Part shown: positions 1 through 7,402 of the stretch, piece by piece
How the letters are laid out: every line of letters begins with the position of its first letter
Numbering within the stretch: position 1 is the stretch's first letter
Source: Streptomyces bungoensis
GTDB taxonomy: Bacteria; Actinomycetota; Actinomycetes; Streptomycetales; Streptomycetaceae
DNA length: 64,000 nucleotides
Assembly: GCF_001514215.1 (NCBI RefSeq)
Contig: NZ_KQ948872.1
Location: 42,945 to 106,944, forward strand
Direction: 5' to 3'
Notes under the pieces: generated by a model
The model's database searches: none
The model's input: only the letters and a program-made list of their open reading frames with translations
Told to the model about the DNA's origin: nothing
Program-made: the position numbers and the translations under genes

Positions 1-165
1 GAACAGGTGCGGGCGCCGGTCGAGGCTGTGCAGCCCGAAGCCGCTCAGCTCGTACACGCCGACGGCGGCCACCACGAGGCTGACGGCCAGCAGGGCCAGC
101 GTCGGGGCGAGGCCGCGCGCAGCGATCCGCCCCGCCGGGCCGGGCTCCGTCTCCGTGTCCTGCAT
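1..165 (-). CDS. N-terminal part of an unknown membrane protein (cut by window edge)
   Basis: An ATG on the minus strand at 165 opens a frame that runs off the left edge. About 55 residues are visible: an acidic/proline-rich N-terminus (MQDTETEPGP), then a hydrophobic segment at about residues 21-41 that looks like one membrane helix or a signal anchor, then an extracytoplasmic-looking stretch. The ATG is preceded by a GGGGGAA-type ribosome-binding site. It is divergent from the aminopeptidase-like gene at 254. The family cannot be recognised from this fragment. Confidence 0.6.
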   Translation of the reverse strand, partial: MQDTETEPGPAGRIAARGLAPTLALLAVSLVVAAVGVYELSGFGLHSLDRRPHLF

Positions 166-253
166 GTGTTCCCCCGTTGAACGGACAGTGGTCCTGGGCG
201 GTTGGAACCTACATTACGTAGGGTCGGGTGAGGGGCGGGTTAGGGTCGGCTTC

Positions 254-1093
254 ATGCGGATCTACGTCAGCGCCGACATGGAGGGCGTCACCGGACTGGT
301 GGACTCCGACGACGTCCAGCCCGGCGGGCGGGACTACGAGCGGGGCCGTTCCATGATGGCCGAGGACGTCAACGCGGCCGTACGAGGCGCGCTGGCGGCG
401 GGGGCGAGCGCCGCACTGGTGAACGACGCCCACGGTCCGATGCGCAACCTGCTGCCGGAGGCGCTGCACCCGGCCGCCCGCCTGGTCCGCGGCAAGCCCA
501 AGCAGATGGGCATGCTGGAAGGGCTCACCGGCGAGTACGACGCGGTGGTCTGCGTCGGCTACCACGCCCGGGCCGGCGCGCTCGGCGTGCTCAGCCACAG
601 CTTCATGGGCCACGAGATCGAGGACATGTGGCTGGACGGCCGCCCCGTCGGCGAGATCGGCCTCGCCCACGCCACCGCGGCGGCCCTGGGCGTCCCGGTG
701 GTGACCCTCACGGGTGACGACGCGGCGTGCGCGGAGATGACGGCGTGGGACGCGTCGGTCGCCACGGTCCCGGTGAAGTACGCCCACGACCGGTTCGCGG
801 CCGAACTGCGCCCGCCGCGGGAGGCGCGCAAGGCCATCGAGGAGGGGGTCGCGCGGGCACTGGCGGAACTGCCGCCCCGTGCGCGGGACGGGGTGCGGCC
901 GGCCGCCGAGGCGACCCTCACCGTCCGCTGGCAGTCCGCGTCGGTCGCCGCGACCCTGCTGGGCATCCCCTCGGTGACGGCCGTGGACAGCCGCACCGTC
1001 CGGGCCGCCGGCCCGCTCCCCGCGCTCTACCGCCTGTTCGGGGTGTGGATGCGGGTGGCCTCCGCGCTCACCAACCAGCCGCCCTACTGCTGA
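254..1093 (+). CDS. M55 family D-aminopeptidase (DppA-like)
   Basis: 279 aa. Zinc-dependent M55 peptidase, a family that releases N-terminal D-amino acids from peptides. The N-terminus MRIYVSADMEG has the D-x-E metal-binding pair. NDAHG, VGYHAR and the SHSFMGHE region supply the other His/Glu residues expected of DppA. I start at ATG 254 rather than the upstream frame opening because the family begins with this MxIxxSxDMEG strand. In bacteria the substrate is probably a wall-derived or dietary D-peptide; the specificity here is unknown. It stands alone, 125 bp before the first ABC transporter pair. Confidence 0.88.
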   Translation: MRIYVSADMEGVTGLVDSDDVQPGGRDYERGRSMMAEDVNAAVRGALAAGASAALVNDAHGPMRNLLPEALHPAARLVRGKPKQMGMLEGLTGEYDAVVCVGYHARAGALGVLSHSFMGHEIEDMWLDGRPVGEIGLAHATAAALGVPVVTLTGDDAACAEMTAWDASVATVPVKYAHDRFAAELRPPREARKAIEEGVARALAELPPRARDGVRPAAEATLTVRWQSASVAATLLGIPSVTAVDSRTVRAAGPLPALYRLFGVWMRVASALTNQPPYC

Positions 1094-1218
1094 GCACGGC
1101 GCGTCGACCCCCTCTGTGGTCCGTTCAGCCCCCGATACCACGGAAGTCGGGCAATCCGGGCCATAGCGTGGCGGGTGGGGCGTCGGACGCGGGCGCCCGG
1201 TCGAGAGAGAGGGCGCAC

Positions 1219-2175
1219 ATGATCGACGCACGGCAGCTGACCAAGAGGTACGGGGAGAAGACGGCCGTCGACGGGCTCGACTTCGTCGTGAAGCCGGGCT
1301 CGGTGACCGGCTTCCTGGGGCCGAACGGCGCGGGGAAGTCCACGACGATGCGGATGATCGTCGGTCTCGACGCCCCGACCGGCGGCACCGTCACCGTGAA
1401 CGGCCGGCGCTACGCCCGCCACCGGGCGCCGCTGCAGGAGGTGGGAGCCCTGCTGGAGGCGAAGTCCGTCCACCCGGGCCGCTCGGCCCGCAGTCACCTC
1501 CGGGCGCTCGCGCTCACCCACGGCATCCCGGCCCGCCGCGTGGACGAGGTGATCGAGCTGGCGGGGCTCGGCAGCGTCGCGAAGAAGCGGGCCGGTTCGT
1601 TCTCCCTCGGCATGGGGCAGCGGCTCGGGATCGCGGCGGCGCTGCTCGGCGACCCGCAGACGGTGATGCTGGACGAGCCGGTCAACGGGCTCGACCCGGA
1701 GGGCGTGCGCTGGATCCGCACCCTGCTGACCTCGCTCGCCGCCGAGGGCCGGACCGTCTTCGTCTCCTCCCATCTGATGAGCGAGGTGGCACAGGTGGCC
1801 GACCACCTGATCGTCGTGGGCCGGGGACGGCTGCTCGCCGACACCACCGTGCAGGAACTCGTCCGCGCGGCGGACGGCGCCTCGGTGCGGGTGGCGACGC
1901 GGGACCCGGCCCGGCTGCGGGACGTCCTGACCGGTCCGGGCGTCGACATCAGCGGCCGGCCCGGCTCCGAGGAGCTGCAGGTGACCGGGCTGACCGCCCG
2001 CGAGATCGGGCTGAAGGCGGCGGAGCACGGCATCCCCCTGTTCGAACTGACGGCGCGGAGCGTGTCGCTGGAGGAGGCGTTCATGGAGCTGACCCGGGAC
2101 GCCGTGGAGTACCACGGCTCCACGACGGCCCTCGGCGCACCCGGGTCCCCCGAGCCCGCCGGGAGGACGGCATGA
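1219..2175 (+). CDS. ABC transporter ATP-binding protein, copy 1
   Basis: 318 aa, DrrA/BcrA-type ATPase of an ABC-2 exporter. Walker A GPNGAGKST is near residue 40, signature SLGMGQ near 135, and Walker B VMLDEP followed by the H-loop SSHLMSEV. The C-terminal domain (about 215-318) is typical of peptide/antibiotic-resistance exporters. Start is ATG 1219 after a GAGAGAGGG ribosome-binding site. The stop overlaps the permease start at 2172. Most residues match the minus-strand ATPase at 17093-18031, so the two are recent paralogues. The exported substrate is unknown. Confidence 0.92.
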   Translation: MIDARQLTKRYGEKTAVDGLDFVVKPGSVTGFLGPNGAGKSTTMRMIVGLDAPTGGTVTVNGRRYARHRAPLQEVGALLEAKSVHPGRSARSHLRALALTHGIPARRVDEVIELAGLGSVAKKRAGSFSLGMGQRLGIAAALLGDPQTVMLDEPVNGLDPEGVRWIRTLLTSLAAEGRTVFVSSHLMSEVAQVADHLIVVGRGRLLADTTVQELVRAADGASVRVATRDPARLRDVLTGPGVDISGRPGSEELQVTGLTAREIGLKAAEHGIPLFELTARSVSLEEAFMELTRDAVEYHGSTTALGAPGSPEPAGRTA

Positions 2176-3011
2176 GCGACACCCTCACCACGGCCGGCGC
2201 CGGCACCACCGCCCCCGCCCGGCCCGCCTACCGGGTGACCGGCCCGCGCGTGCTGCGCGCCGAGTGGGCCAAGCTGTGGTCGCTGCGCTCCACCTGGATC
2301 ACCCTCGGCCTCGCCCTGCTCTTCCTCGTCGCCTTCGGGATCATCGCCGCGACCCGTTTCCGGTCCCTGACCGGTTCCGCGCGCATGCCCGGGGACTTCG
2401 CCCGGTCGACGGCCCTCAGCCTGTCCCTCTTCGGCACCAACTTCGCCCAGCTCGCCCTCGGTGTCCTCGGCGTGCTGGTCACGGCGGGGGAGTACTCCAC
2501 CGGCCTGATCCGCTCGACGCTCACGGCCGTACCGCGCCGGCTGCCCGTGCTGTGGTCCAAGGCGGCCGTGTTCGGCCTGGTCGCGCTGGTGACCGGCACC
2601 CTGGGCGCCTTCACCGCCTTCCTGTTCGGCAGCCGCGTCGTCGCCGGCACCTCCGCCGCGATGGGCTTCACGCACGCGGGAGTCGTCCGCAGCCTGCTGG
2701 GCGCCGGGCTCTACCTCGGCCTGGTCGGCGTCATCGGCACCGCCCTCGGCGCGCTGCTGCGCTCGGTGGCCGCCGGCGTCGCGGTCCTGGTCGCCACCTT
2801 CATGCTGATCCCCGGCCTGATGTCGCTCCTGCCGAGCTCCTGGCAGGCCGACATCAGCCCCTACCTGCCGAGCCACGCCGGCGAGTCCCTGTTCACCCTG
2901 GCCCCCGACCCCACCGTCCTCTCCCCCCAGTCCGGCCTGCTGGTGTTCCTCGCCTGGACGGCACTGGCCCTGGCGGGCGCGGCGTACCGCCTCCTCCGCA
3001 GCGACGCCTGA
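2172..3011 (+). CDS. ABC-2 type permease, copy 1
   Basis: 279 aa membrane protein with about six hydrophobic helices after a cytosolic N-terminus. The WAKLWSLRSTWITLGLALLF start and the NFAQLALGVLGVLVTAGEYS segment are typical of ABC-2 permeases paired with BcrA/DrrA-type ATPases. It is translationally coupled to the ATPase by a 4-nt ATGA overlap. The protein closely matches the permease at 16245-17096, including the SLLPSSWQ and YLPSHAGESLF region near the C-terminus. Unlike the second copy, this pair has no kinase/regulator genes attached. Confidence 0.9.
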   Translation: MSDTLTTAGAGTTAPARPAYRVTGPRVLRAEWAKLWSLRSTWITLGLALLFLVAFGIIAATRFRSLTGSARMPGDFARSTALSLSLFGTNFAQLALGVLGVLVTAGEYSTGLIRSTLTAVPRRLPVLWSKAAVFGLVALVTGTLGAFTAFLFGSRVVAGTSAAMGFTHAGVVRSLLGAGLYLGLVGVIGTALGALLRSVAAGVAVLVATFMLIPGLMSLLPSSWQADISPYLPSHAGESLFTLAPDPTVLSPQSGLLVFLAWTALALAGAAYRLLRSDA

Positions 3012-3033
3012 CCCCGGACGCGGAGCGCCCTCT

Positions 3034-3095
3034 CACCGGCGTCCGGCAGGCCGCGGCCCACCGTGGAAGACCTGACCGGTGTGCCGGACCCGGTG
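3034..3095. terminator. possible bidirectional terminator
   Basis: Inverted arms CACCGGCGTCCGGCA (3034-3048) and TGCCGGACCCGGTG (3082-3095) pair with one bulge around a 33-nt loop. They lie between the convergent ABC permease and the ArsR-family gene. The long loop makes this only a tentative terminator. Confidence 0.35.
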
Positions 3096-3151
3096 GGAGG
3101 CCGCGACGGGACGGGCACCCGGCTGTGGTGCGGTGACCGCCGCCGCCACGC

Positions 3152-3556
3152 TCATGCGCTCGGGGCGGTGGCCTCTTCCGGTTCCGGCTCCGTCAAGGTG
3201 ACCGCGGTGTCGGGCAGGCCCAGGCGGAGGTGCTCGACGTGGTAGATGGCCTGGTCGATGAGTTCGGCGACGTGGTTGTCGTAGAGGGAGTACACCACCG
3301 AGCGGCCCTTGCGGGTGCCGACGACGAGGCCGAGGTTGCGCAGCAGGCGGAGCTGGTGGGAGCAGGCGGACTGCTCCATGCCGACCTCGGCGGCCAGCTC
3401 GGTCGCGGGCAGCGGGCCTTCGCGCAGGCGGGCGAGGATGAGCAGCCGGGAGGGGGTCGCCAGTGCCTGCAGGGTGGTGGCGACCTTGGCGGCGCTGGCG
3501 GCGTCCAGGCGCCCGCGCGGGACGCTTCCGGCCTGCGGTGCGGCTCCATGACCCAT
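3152..3556 (-). CDS. nmtR: NmtR-like nickel/cobalt-sensing ArsR-family repressor
   Basis: 134 aa winged-helix repressor. The start at 3556 gives MGHG. In Mycobacterium tuberculosis NmtR the N-terminal Gly2-His3 takes part in nickel binding, so this start matters. The alpha-5 ligand set is also present: D93-x-H95 and H106-x2-H109, which I align with NmtR D91/H93/H104/H107. The recognition helix is EQSACSHQLRLLRNLGLVVG. The gene is divergent from the P1B-4 ATPase at 3627, the same arrangement as NmtR with its target transporter. Predicted role: metal-free protein represses, Ni(II)/Co(II) derepresses. The C-terminus is a short acidic tail. Confidence 0.88.
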   Translation of the reverse strand: MGHGAAPQAGSVPRGRLDAASAAKVATTLQALATPSRLLILARLREGPLPATELAAEVGMEQSACSHQLRLLRNLGLVVGTRKGRSVVYSLYDNHVAELIDQAIYHVEHLRLGLPDTAVTLTEPEPEEATAPSA

Positions 3557-3579
3557 GCGTCCATGGTACGGCACCACTC

Positions 3580-3607
3580 ATGAACACATGAATGTCTCTT
3601 CATTCAT
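3580..3607. promoter_or_regulatory. candidate NmtR operator
   Basis: An AT-rich island in GC-rich DNA between the divergent repressor and ATPase genes. It contains ATGAACA (3580-3586) followed by a perfect inverted repeat, ATGAATG (3588-3594) and CATTCAT (3601-3607), with a 6-nt spacer. ArsR/SmtB-family operators have ATGAA-type arms like these. Occupancy would block both divergent promoters. Inferred from position and symmetry only. Confidence 0.6.
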
Positions 3608-3626
3608 TCCTGCTACGGTGGATGCC

Positions 3627-5609
3627 GTGTCGATGTCATCCACGTCCGCCCCGCCCACCCGCGAGACTTCGCCCGGCGCCGCGCGCGAGGCCGCGCTGCC
3701 CCGCCGCCGCACCCGGATCCTCGCCCTGCCCGAGGCCCGCTGGGCGGCCGCGGCGCTGGTGCTGTTCCTGATCGCCCTGCCGCTCTACCTGGCGGGAGCC
3801 CCGGCCTGGGCCTGGGGTCCGCTGTTCGCGGCCGTCTACGTGACCGGCGGCTGGGAGCCGGGCCGGGCCGGCCTCCAGGCACTGCGCGAGAAGACCCTGG
3901 ACGTCGACCTGCTGATGGTGGTCGCCGCTCTCGGGGCCGCGGCGATCGGGCAGGTGCTGGACGGCGCCCTGCTCATCGTCATCTTCGCCACCTCCGGCGC
4001 GCTGGAGGCGATCGCCACCGCCCGCACCGCCGACTCGGTGCGCGGCCTGCTCGACCTGGCCCCCGCCACCGCCACCCGGCTCGACGACGACGGCACCGAG
4101 GAGACGGTGCCGACCGGGCAACTCGCCGTGGGCGAGGTCGTGCTGGTGCGGCCCGGCGAGCGGATCGGGGCCGACGGCCGGGTACTGGACGGGACGAGCG
4201 AGGTCGACCAGGCCACCATCACCGGCGAACCGCTGCCCGTGGCCAAGCGGCAGGGCGACGAGGTGTTCGCCGGAACCCTGAACGGCACGGGCGCCCTGTG
4301 GGTGAAGGTCGAACGGGACCCGGCCGACTCCGTGATCGCCCGGATCGTGGCCATGGTGGAGGAGGCCTCCGAGACCAAGGCCCCCACCCAGCTGTTCATC
4401 GAGAAGGTCGAGCAGCGCTACAGCCTCGGCATGGTCGCCGCCACCCTCGCCCTGTTCGCCCTGCCGCTCGTCCTCGGCGCCGACCTGCGGTCCACGCTGC
4501 TGCGCGCGATGACCTTCATGATCGTCGCCTCCCCCTGCGCGGTGGTGCTGGCCACCATGCCCCCGCTGCTGTCCGCCATCGCCAACGCCGGCCGCCACGG
4601 CGTGCTGGTGAAGTCGGCCGTCGTCATGGAGCGGCTCGGGCAGGTGGACGCGGTCGCCCTGGACAAGACCGGCACGCTGACCGAGGGCACTCCGCGCGTG
4701 GCCGACGTCCGCCCGCTGGCCGCCTCCGGCCTGACGCAGGACGAGGTGCTGCGGCTGGCGGCCGCCGCCGAGCGCCCCAGCGAGCACCCGCTGGCCCGCG
4801 CGGTCGTCGCCGCCGCCCGCGCCCGCGGCCTGGTCGTCCCGCCGGCCGAGGACTTCACCTCCACCCCGGGCGCCGGGGTGAGCGCGACGGTCGAGGGCCG
4901 CACGGTCGGGGTCGGCAGCCCCGCCCGCGTCCTCGACGACCGCACCGGTCACCCCGTCGCCGCCGCCCTGGAGGAGGAGGGCCGCACCGCCGTGCTGGTC
5001 ACCCTCGACGGCACACCGGTGGGGGTCCTGGGCATCGCCGACCGGCTCCGCGACGAGGCCGCCGCCACCGTGACCGCCCTCGGCGAGCTCACCGGCACCG
5101 CCCCCGTGCTGGCCACCGGCGACAACGCCCGCGCGGCGGCCCGGCTCGCCGCCGAGGTCGGCATCACCGACGTGCGCGCCGGCCTCCTCCCGCAGGACAA
5201 GGTCACCGCCGTCCTGGAGATGCAGCGGGCGGGCCGCAAGGTGCTGGTGGTCGGCGACGGCGTCAACGACGCCCCCGCCCTGGCCGCCGCCCACACCGGC
5301 ATCGCCATGGGCCGGGCGGGCTCCGACCTGGCCCTGGAGACCGCCGACGCGGTCGTCGTACGCGACGAACTCGGCACCATCCCCGCCGTCGTGCGCCTCT
5401 CCCGCCAGGCCCGCCGCCTGGTGGTGCAGAACCTCGTCGTCGCCGCGGTGTTCATCACCGGCCTGGTCGTCTGGGACCTGGCCGGCACGCTGCCGCTGCC
5501 GCTCGGTGTCGCGGGACACGAGGGCTCCACCGTCATCGTCGGCCTCAACGGCCTGCGCCTGCTCGCCGACGGCGCCTGGCGCCGCGCCCGCGACGGGTAC
5601 GGCCGGTGA
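3627..5609 (+). CDS. P1B-4 type metal-transporting P-type ATPase (CtpJ-like)
   Basis: About 660 aa heavy-metal efflux ATPase of the inner membrane. The membrane metal site is SPC (near residue 301), and the last helix has HEGST with a following Asn. This is the P1B-4 signature, a subgroup known for Co/Ni/Zn/Fe export. The phosphorylation motif DKTGTLT is near residue 345, GDGVNDAP in the hinge, and HP in the N-domain (SEHPLA). There is no N-terminal CxxC metal-binding domain. I chose GTG 3627 (or ATG 3633), just downstream of the operator; a leaderless transcript is possible. The stop overlaps the next gene. Metal identity is inferred from the NmtR-like neighbour. Confidence 0.88.
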   Translation: MSMSSTSAPPTRETSPGAAREAALPRRRTRILALPEARWAAAALVLFLIALPLYLAGAPAWAWGPLFAAVYVTGGWEPGRAGLQALREKTLDVDLLMVVAALGAAAIGQVLDGALLIVIFATSGALEAIATARTADSVRGLLDLAPATATRLDDDGTEETVPTGQLAVGEVVLVRPGERIGADGRVLDGTSEVDQATITGEPLPVAKRQGDEVFAGTLNGTGALWVKVERDPADSVIARIVAMVEEASETKAPTQLFIEKVEQRYSLGMVAATLALFALPLVLGADLRSTLLRAMTFMIVASPCAVVLATMPPLLSAIANAGRHGVLVKSAVVMERLGQVDAVALDKTGTLTEGTPRVADVRPLAASGLTQDEVLRLAAAAERPSEHPLARAVVAAARARGLVVPPAEDFTSTPGAGVSATVEGRTVGVGSPARVLDDRTGHPVAAALEEEGRTAVLVTLDGTPVGVLGIADRLRDEAAATVTALGELTGTAPVLATGDNARAAARLAAEVGITDVRAGLLPQDKVTAVLEMQRAGRKVLVVGDGVNDAPALAAAHTGIAMGRAGSDLALETADAVVVRDELGTIPAVVRLSRQARRLVVQNLVVAAVFITGLVVWDLAGTLPLPLGVAGHEGSTVIVGLNGLRLLADGAWRRARDGYGR

Positions 5610-6007
5610 GCCGCCGCAGCCGCGACACCGCCCCCGCCGGGGCGGCCCGCTGCACCGTGACCGTCTGCCGCGGCTGCTGCTGCGGCACGGCGAAGATCCC
5701 CGGCATCGACCACCCCGCCCAGCTCGCCGGGCTGCGCCGCGCCCTCGACGGCACCGCCCAGGTGCGGGTGACCGACTGCCTGGACGCCTGCGAGCACGCC
5801 AACGTGGTCGTCGTCCAGCCCTCCGCCGCCGGCCGGGCGGCCGGCGGACGCCCGGTGTGGCTGGGCCTGGTCAACGACACGGACGCCGCCGACGACATCG
5901 CCACCTGGGTCGAAGCCGGCGGCCCCGGGCTCGCCGACCCGCCCGGCGTGCTCGACCTGTACGCGTTCAGCCCCTCCCGCCGCGTCCGCCGGGCCGTCGA
6001 CGGCTGA
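5606..6007 (+). CDS. small thioredoxin-like [2Fe-2S] ferredoxin-type protein
   Basis: 133 aa, GTG start overlapping the ATPase stop by 4 nt, so it is co-translated with the pump. It resembles thioredoxin-like (2Fe-2S) ferredoxins: a first cluster of cysteines in VCRGCCCGT (residues about 20-26), then DCLDACEHANVVVVQP, which supplies two more cysteines before the typical VVVxP strand. The last 20 residues (DLYAFSPSRRVRR) are basic. Its role beside a metal pump is not established. It may sense or buffer metal or redox state. The Cys-Cys-Cys run is unusual and could itself bind metal. Confidence 0.7.
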   Translation: MSRRSRDTAPAGAARCTVTVCRGCCCGTAKIPGIDHPAQLAGLRRALDGTAQVRVTDCLDACEHANVVVVQPSAAGRAAGGRPVWLGLVNDTDAADDIATWVEAGGPGLADPPGVLDLYAFSPSRRVRRAVDG

Positions 6008-6063
6008 CCTCCGCCGGCCCGGGGCGTTACCCTGGTCGTCGGCCGCGGTCCGTGATCGCGGCG

Positions 6064-6120
6064 CGGCGGTGGGGCTCGCCGTACCCGAACCGCGGCAGGG
6101 ATGCCGCCAACAGTCCCTAC
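6064..6120 (+). ncRNA. fluoride riboswitch (crcB motif)
   Basis: Fits the fluoride-sensing crcB RNA. The first stem CGGCG/CGCCG is at 6064-6068 and 6077-6081, enclosing GGGGCT (6071-6076). The second stem GCGGC/GCCGC is at 6092-6096 and 6103-6107. The 3' strand ends in AGTCCCTAC (6112-6120). GGGGCT can pair with AGTCCC (one G-U) as the pseudoknot known from solved fluoride aptamers, and the terminal CCTAC matches the family consensus. It lies 58 nt upstream of fluC, so fluoride should turn the operon on. It was found by eye, not by covariance model. Confidence 0.82.
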
Positions 6121-6177
6121 TTGCGAAGGTGCGTGCCCGTGCACCCGTGTACCCGGGCCCCGGCGAGTAGGAGATCC

Positions 6178-6663
6178 ATGACAGCCCCACGACCCACGAC
6201 GACCGGCGAACCCGTGGACCCCGACGTCGACCTGCGCGTGCCCGCCCGGCGGCGCCCGTCCTGGCGGGCGCAGGGACCGATCGTGGCGGCGGTGGCCGTC
6301 GGCGGGGCGGTCGGGGCGTCGGCCCGGTACGCGGCGTCGCTGGCCTGGCCGGTCGCGGCGGGAGGCTTCCCCTGGACGACCCTGTGGGTCAACGCCGCCG
6401 GCTGCGCGGTCATCGGCGTCTTCATGGTGCTGATCACCGACGTGTGGGCGGCGCACCGGCTGGTGCGGCCCTTCTTCGGGACCGGGGTGCTCGGCGGGTT
6501 CACGACGTTCTCCACGTACGCCGTGGACATCCAGAGACTCGTGGCCGGGGGGCATCCCCGGACCGGGCTCGCGTATCTCGCCGCGACGCTGTGCGCGGCG
6601 CTGGCGGCGGTGTGGCTCGCGGCGACGGCGACGCGCCGCCTGGTGGCATGGAGGCAGCGGTGA
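6178..6663 (+). CDS. crcB: fluoride channel FluC/CrcB, first copy
   Basis: 161 aa. Small four-helix fluoride exporter that works as a dimer. The family signature GGFTTFSTYAVD is near residues 105-116, with a conserved Asn in TLWVNAAGC and GAVGASARY in the first helix. It carries an extra polar N-terminal stretch of about 35 residues. Start is ATG 6178 after AGGAGAT. First gene behind the fluoride riboswitch; its stop overlaps the DUF190 start. Confidence 0.93.
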   Translation: MTAPRPTTTGEPVDPDVDLRVPARRRPSWRAQGPIVAAVAVGGAVGASARYAASLAWPVAAGGFPWTTLWVNAAGCAVIGVFMVLITDVWAAHRLVRPFFGTGVLGGFTTFSTYAVDIQRLVAGGHPRTGLAYLAATLCAALAAVWLAATATRRLVAWRQR

Positions 6664-7031
6664 CACGGCTGACGGGCAGGGCCCTGCGCGTGACGATCTT
6701 CGTCGGGGAGAACGACTGCTGGCACCACAAGCCCCTGTACAGCGAGATCGTGCACCGGGCGCACCAGGCAGGGCTGGCCGGTGCCTCGGTGTTCCGGGGG
6801 GTGGAGGGCTTCGGCGCCTCCTCCCTGATCCACACCTCGCGGATCCTGTCCCTCAGCGAGGACCTGCCGGTGGCGATCGTGATCGTGGACACCGAGGAAC
6901 GGGTGCGCGACTTCCTGCCCCAGCTGGACGAGCTCGTGGCGGAGGGCCTGGTGATGCTCGACGACTGCGAGGTCATCCGGTACGTCGGCAGGGACAAGGA
7001 CACGGACAAGAGCAGGGACAGGAAGAAGTGA
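6660..7031 (+). CDS. DUF190 (PII-like) protein
   Basis: 123 aa. GTG start at 6660 overlaps the fluC stop and is preceded by GGAGG; an upstream in-frame ATG (6648) is less likely. Family features are VTIFVGENDCWHHKPLY, AGASVFRGVEGFG, the HTSRILSLSEDLP segment and VIVDTEER. These match DUF190, a ferredoxin-like fold related to PII proteins that is frequently adjacent or fused to CrcB. Its role in fluoride export is unknown; a regulatory subunit is plausible. The C-terminus is highly charged (DKDTDKSRDRKK). Confidence 0.9.
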   Translation: MTRLTGRALRVTIFVGENDCWHHKPLYSEIVHRAHQAGLAGASVFRGVEGFGASSLIHTSRILSLSEDLPVAIVIVDTEERVRDFLPQLDELVAEGLVMLDDCEVIRYVGRDKDTDKSRDRKK

Positions 7032-7402
7032 ACTGGCTGCTCGTGGTCGTCGGCGCCATGGTCGGCGCGCCCCTGCGCTACCTGACCGACCGCGCGGTGC
7101 AGAAGCGGCACGACACCGTGTTCCCGTGGGGCACCTTCACCGTGAACCTGTCCGGCTGCCTGGTCCTGGGCCTGCTGTCCGGGGCCGTGGCGGCCGGCGC
7201 AGCCTCCTCCCACCTGCAACTGCTGCTGGGCACCGGCCTGTGCGGGGCGCTGACGACGTACTCGACGTTCTCGTACGAGACGCTGCGGCTGGCGGAGGAC
7301 GGGGCGAGGTTCTTCGCCGCGGCCAACGTCGTCGCGAGCGTCGTGGCGGGCCTCGGGGCCGCCTTCGCCGGGGTGTCGCTCGCCCAGGCCCTGTGGGGGT
7401 GA
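7028..7402 (+). CDS. crcB: fluoride channel FluC/CrcB, second copy
   Basis: 124 aa, GTG start overlapping the DUF190 stop. Four predicted helices. The signature GALTTYSTFSYET aligns with the TTFST motif of the first copy, and GTFTVNLSGC carries the conserved Asn. The extended N-terminus of copy 1 is missing. Two adjacent, divergent fluC genes in Gram-positive bacteria are usually read as subunits of a heterodimeric channel with fixed opposite topologies. That is an inference here. Confidence 0.93.
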   Translation: MNWLLVVVGAMVGAPLRYLTDRAVQKRHDTVFPWGTFTVNLSGCLVLGLLSGAVAAGAASSHLQLLLGTGLCGALTTYSTFSYETLRLAEDGARFFAAANVVASVVAGLGAAFAGVSLAQALWG

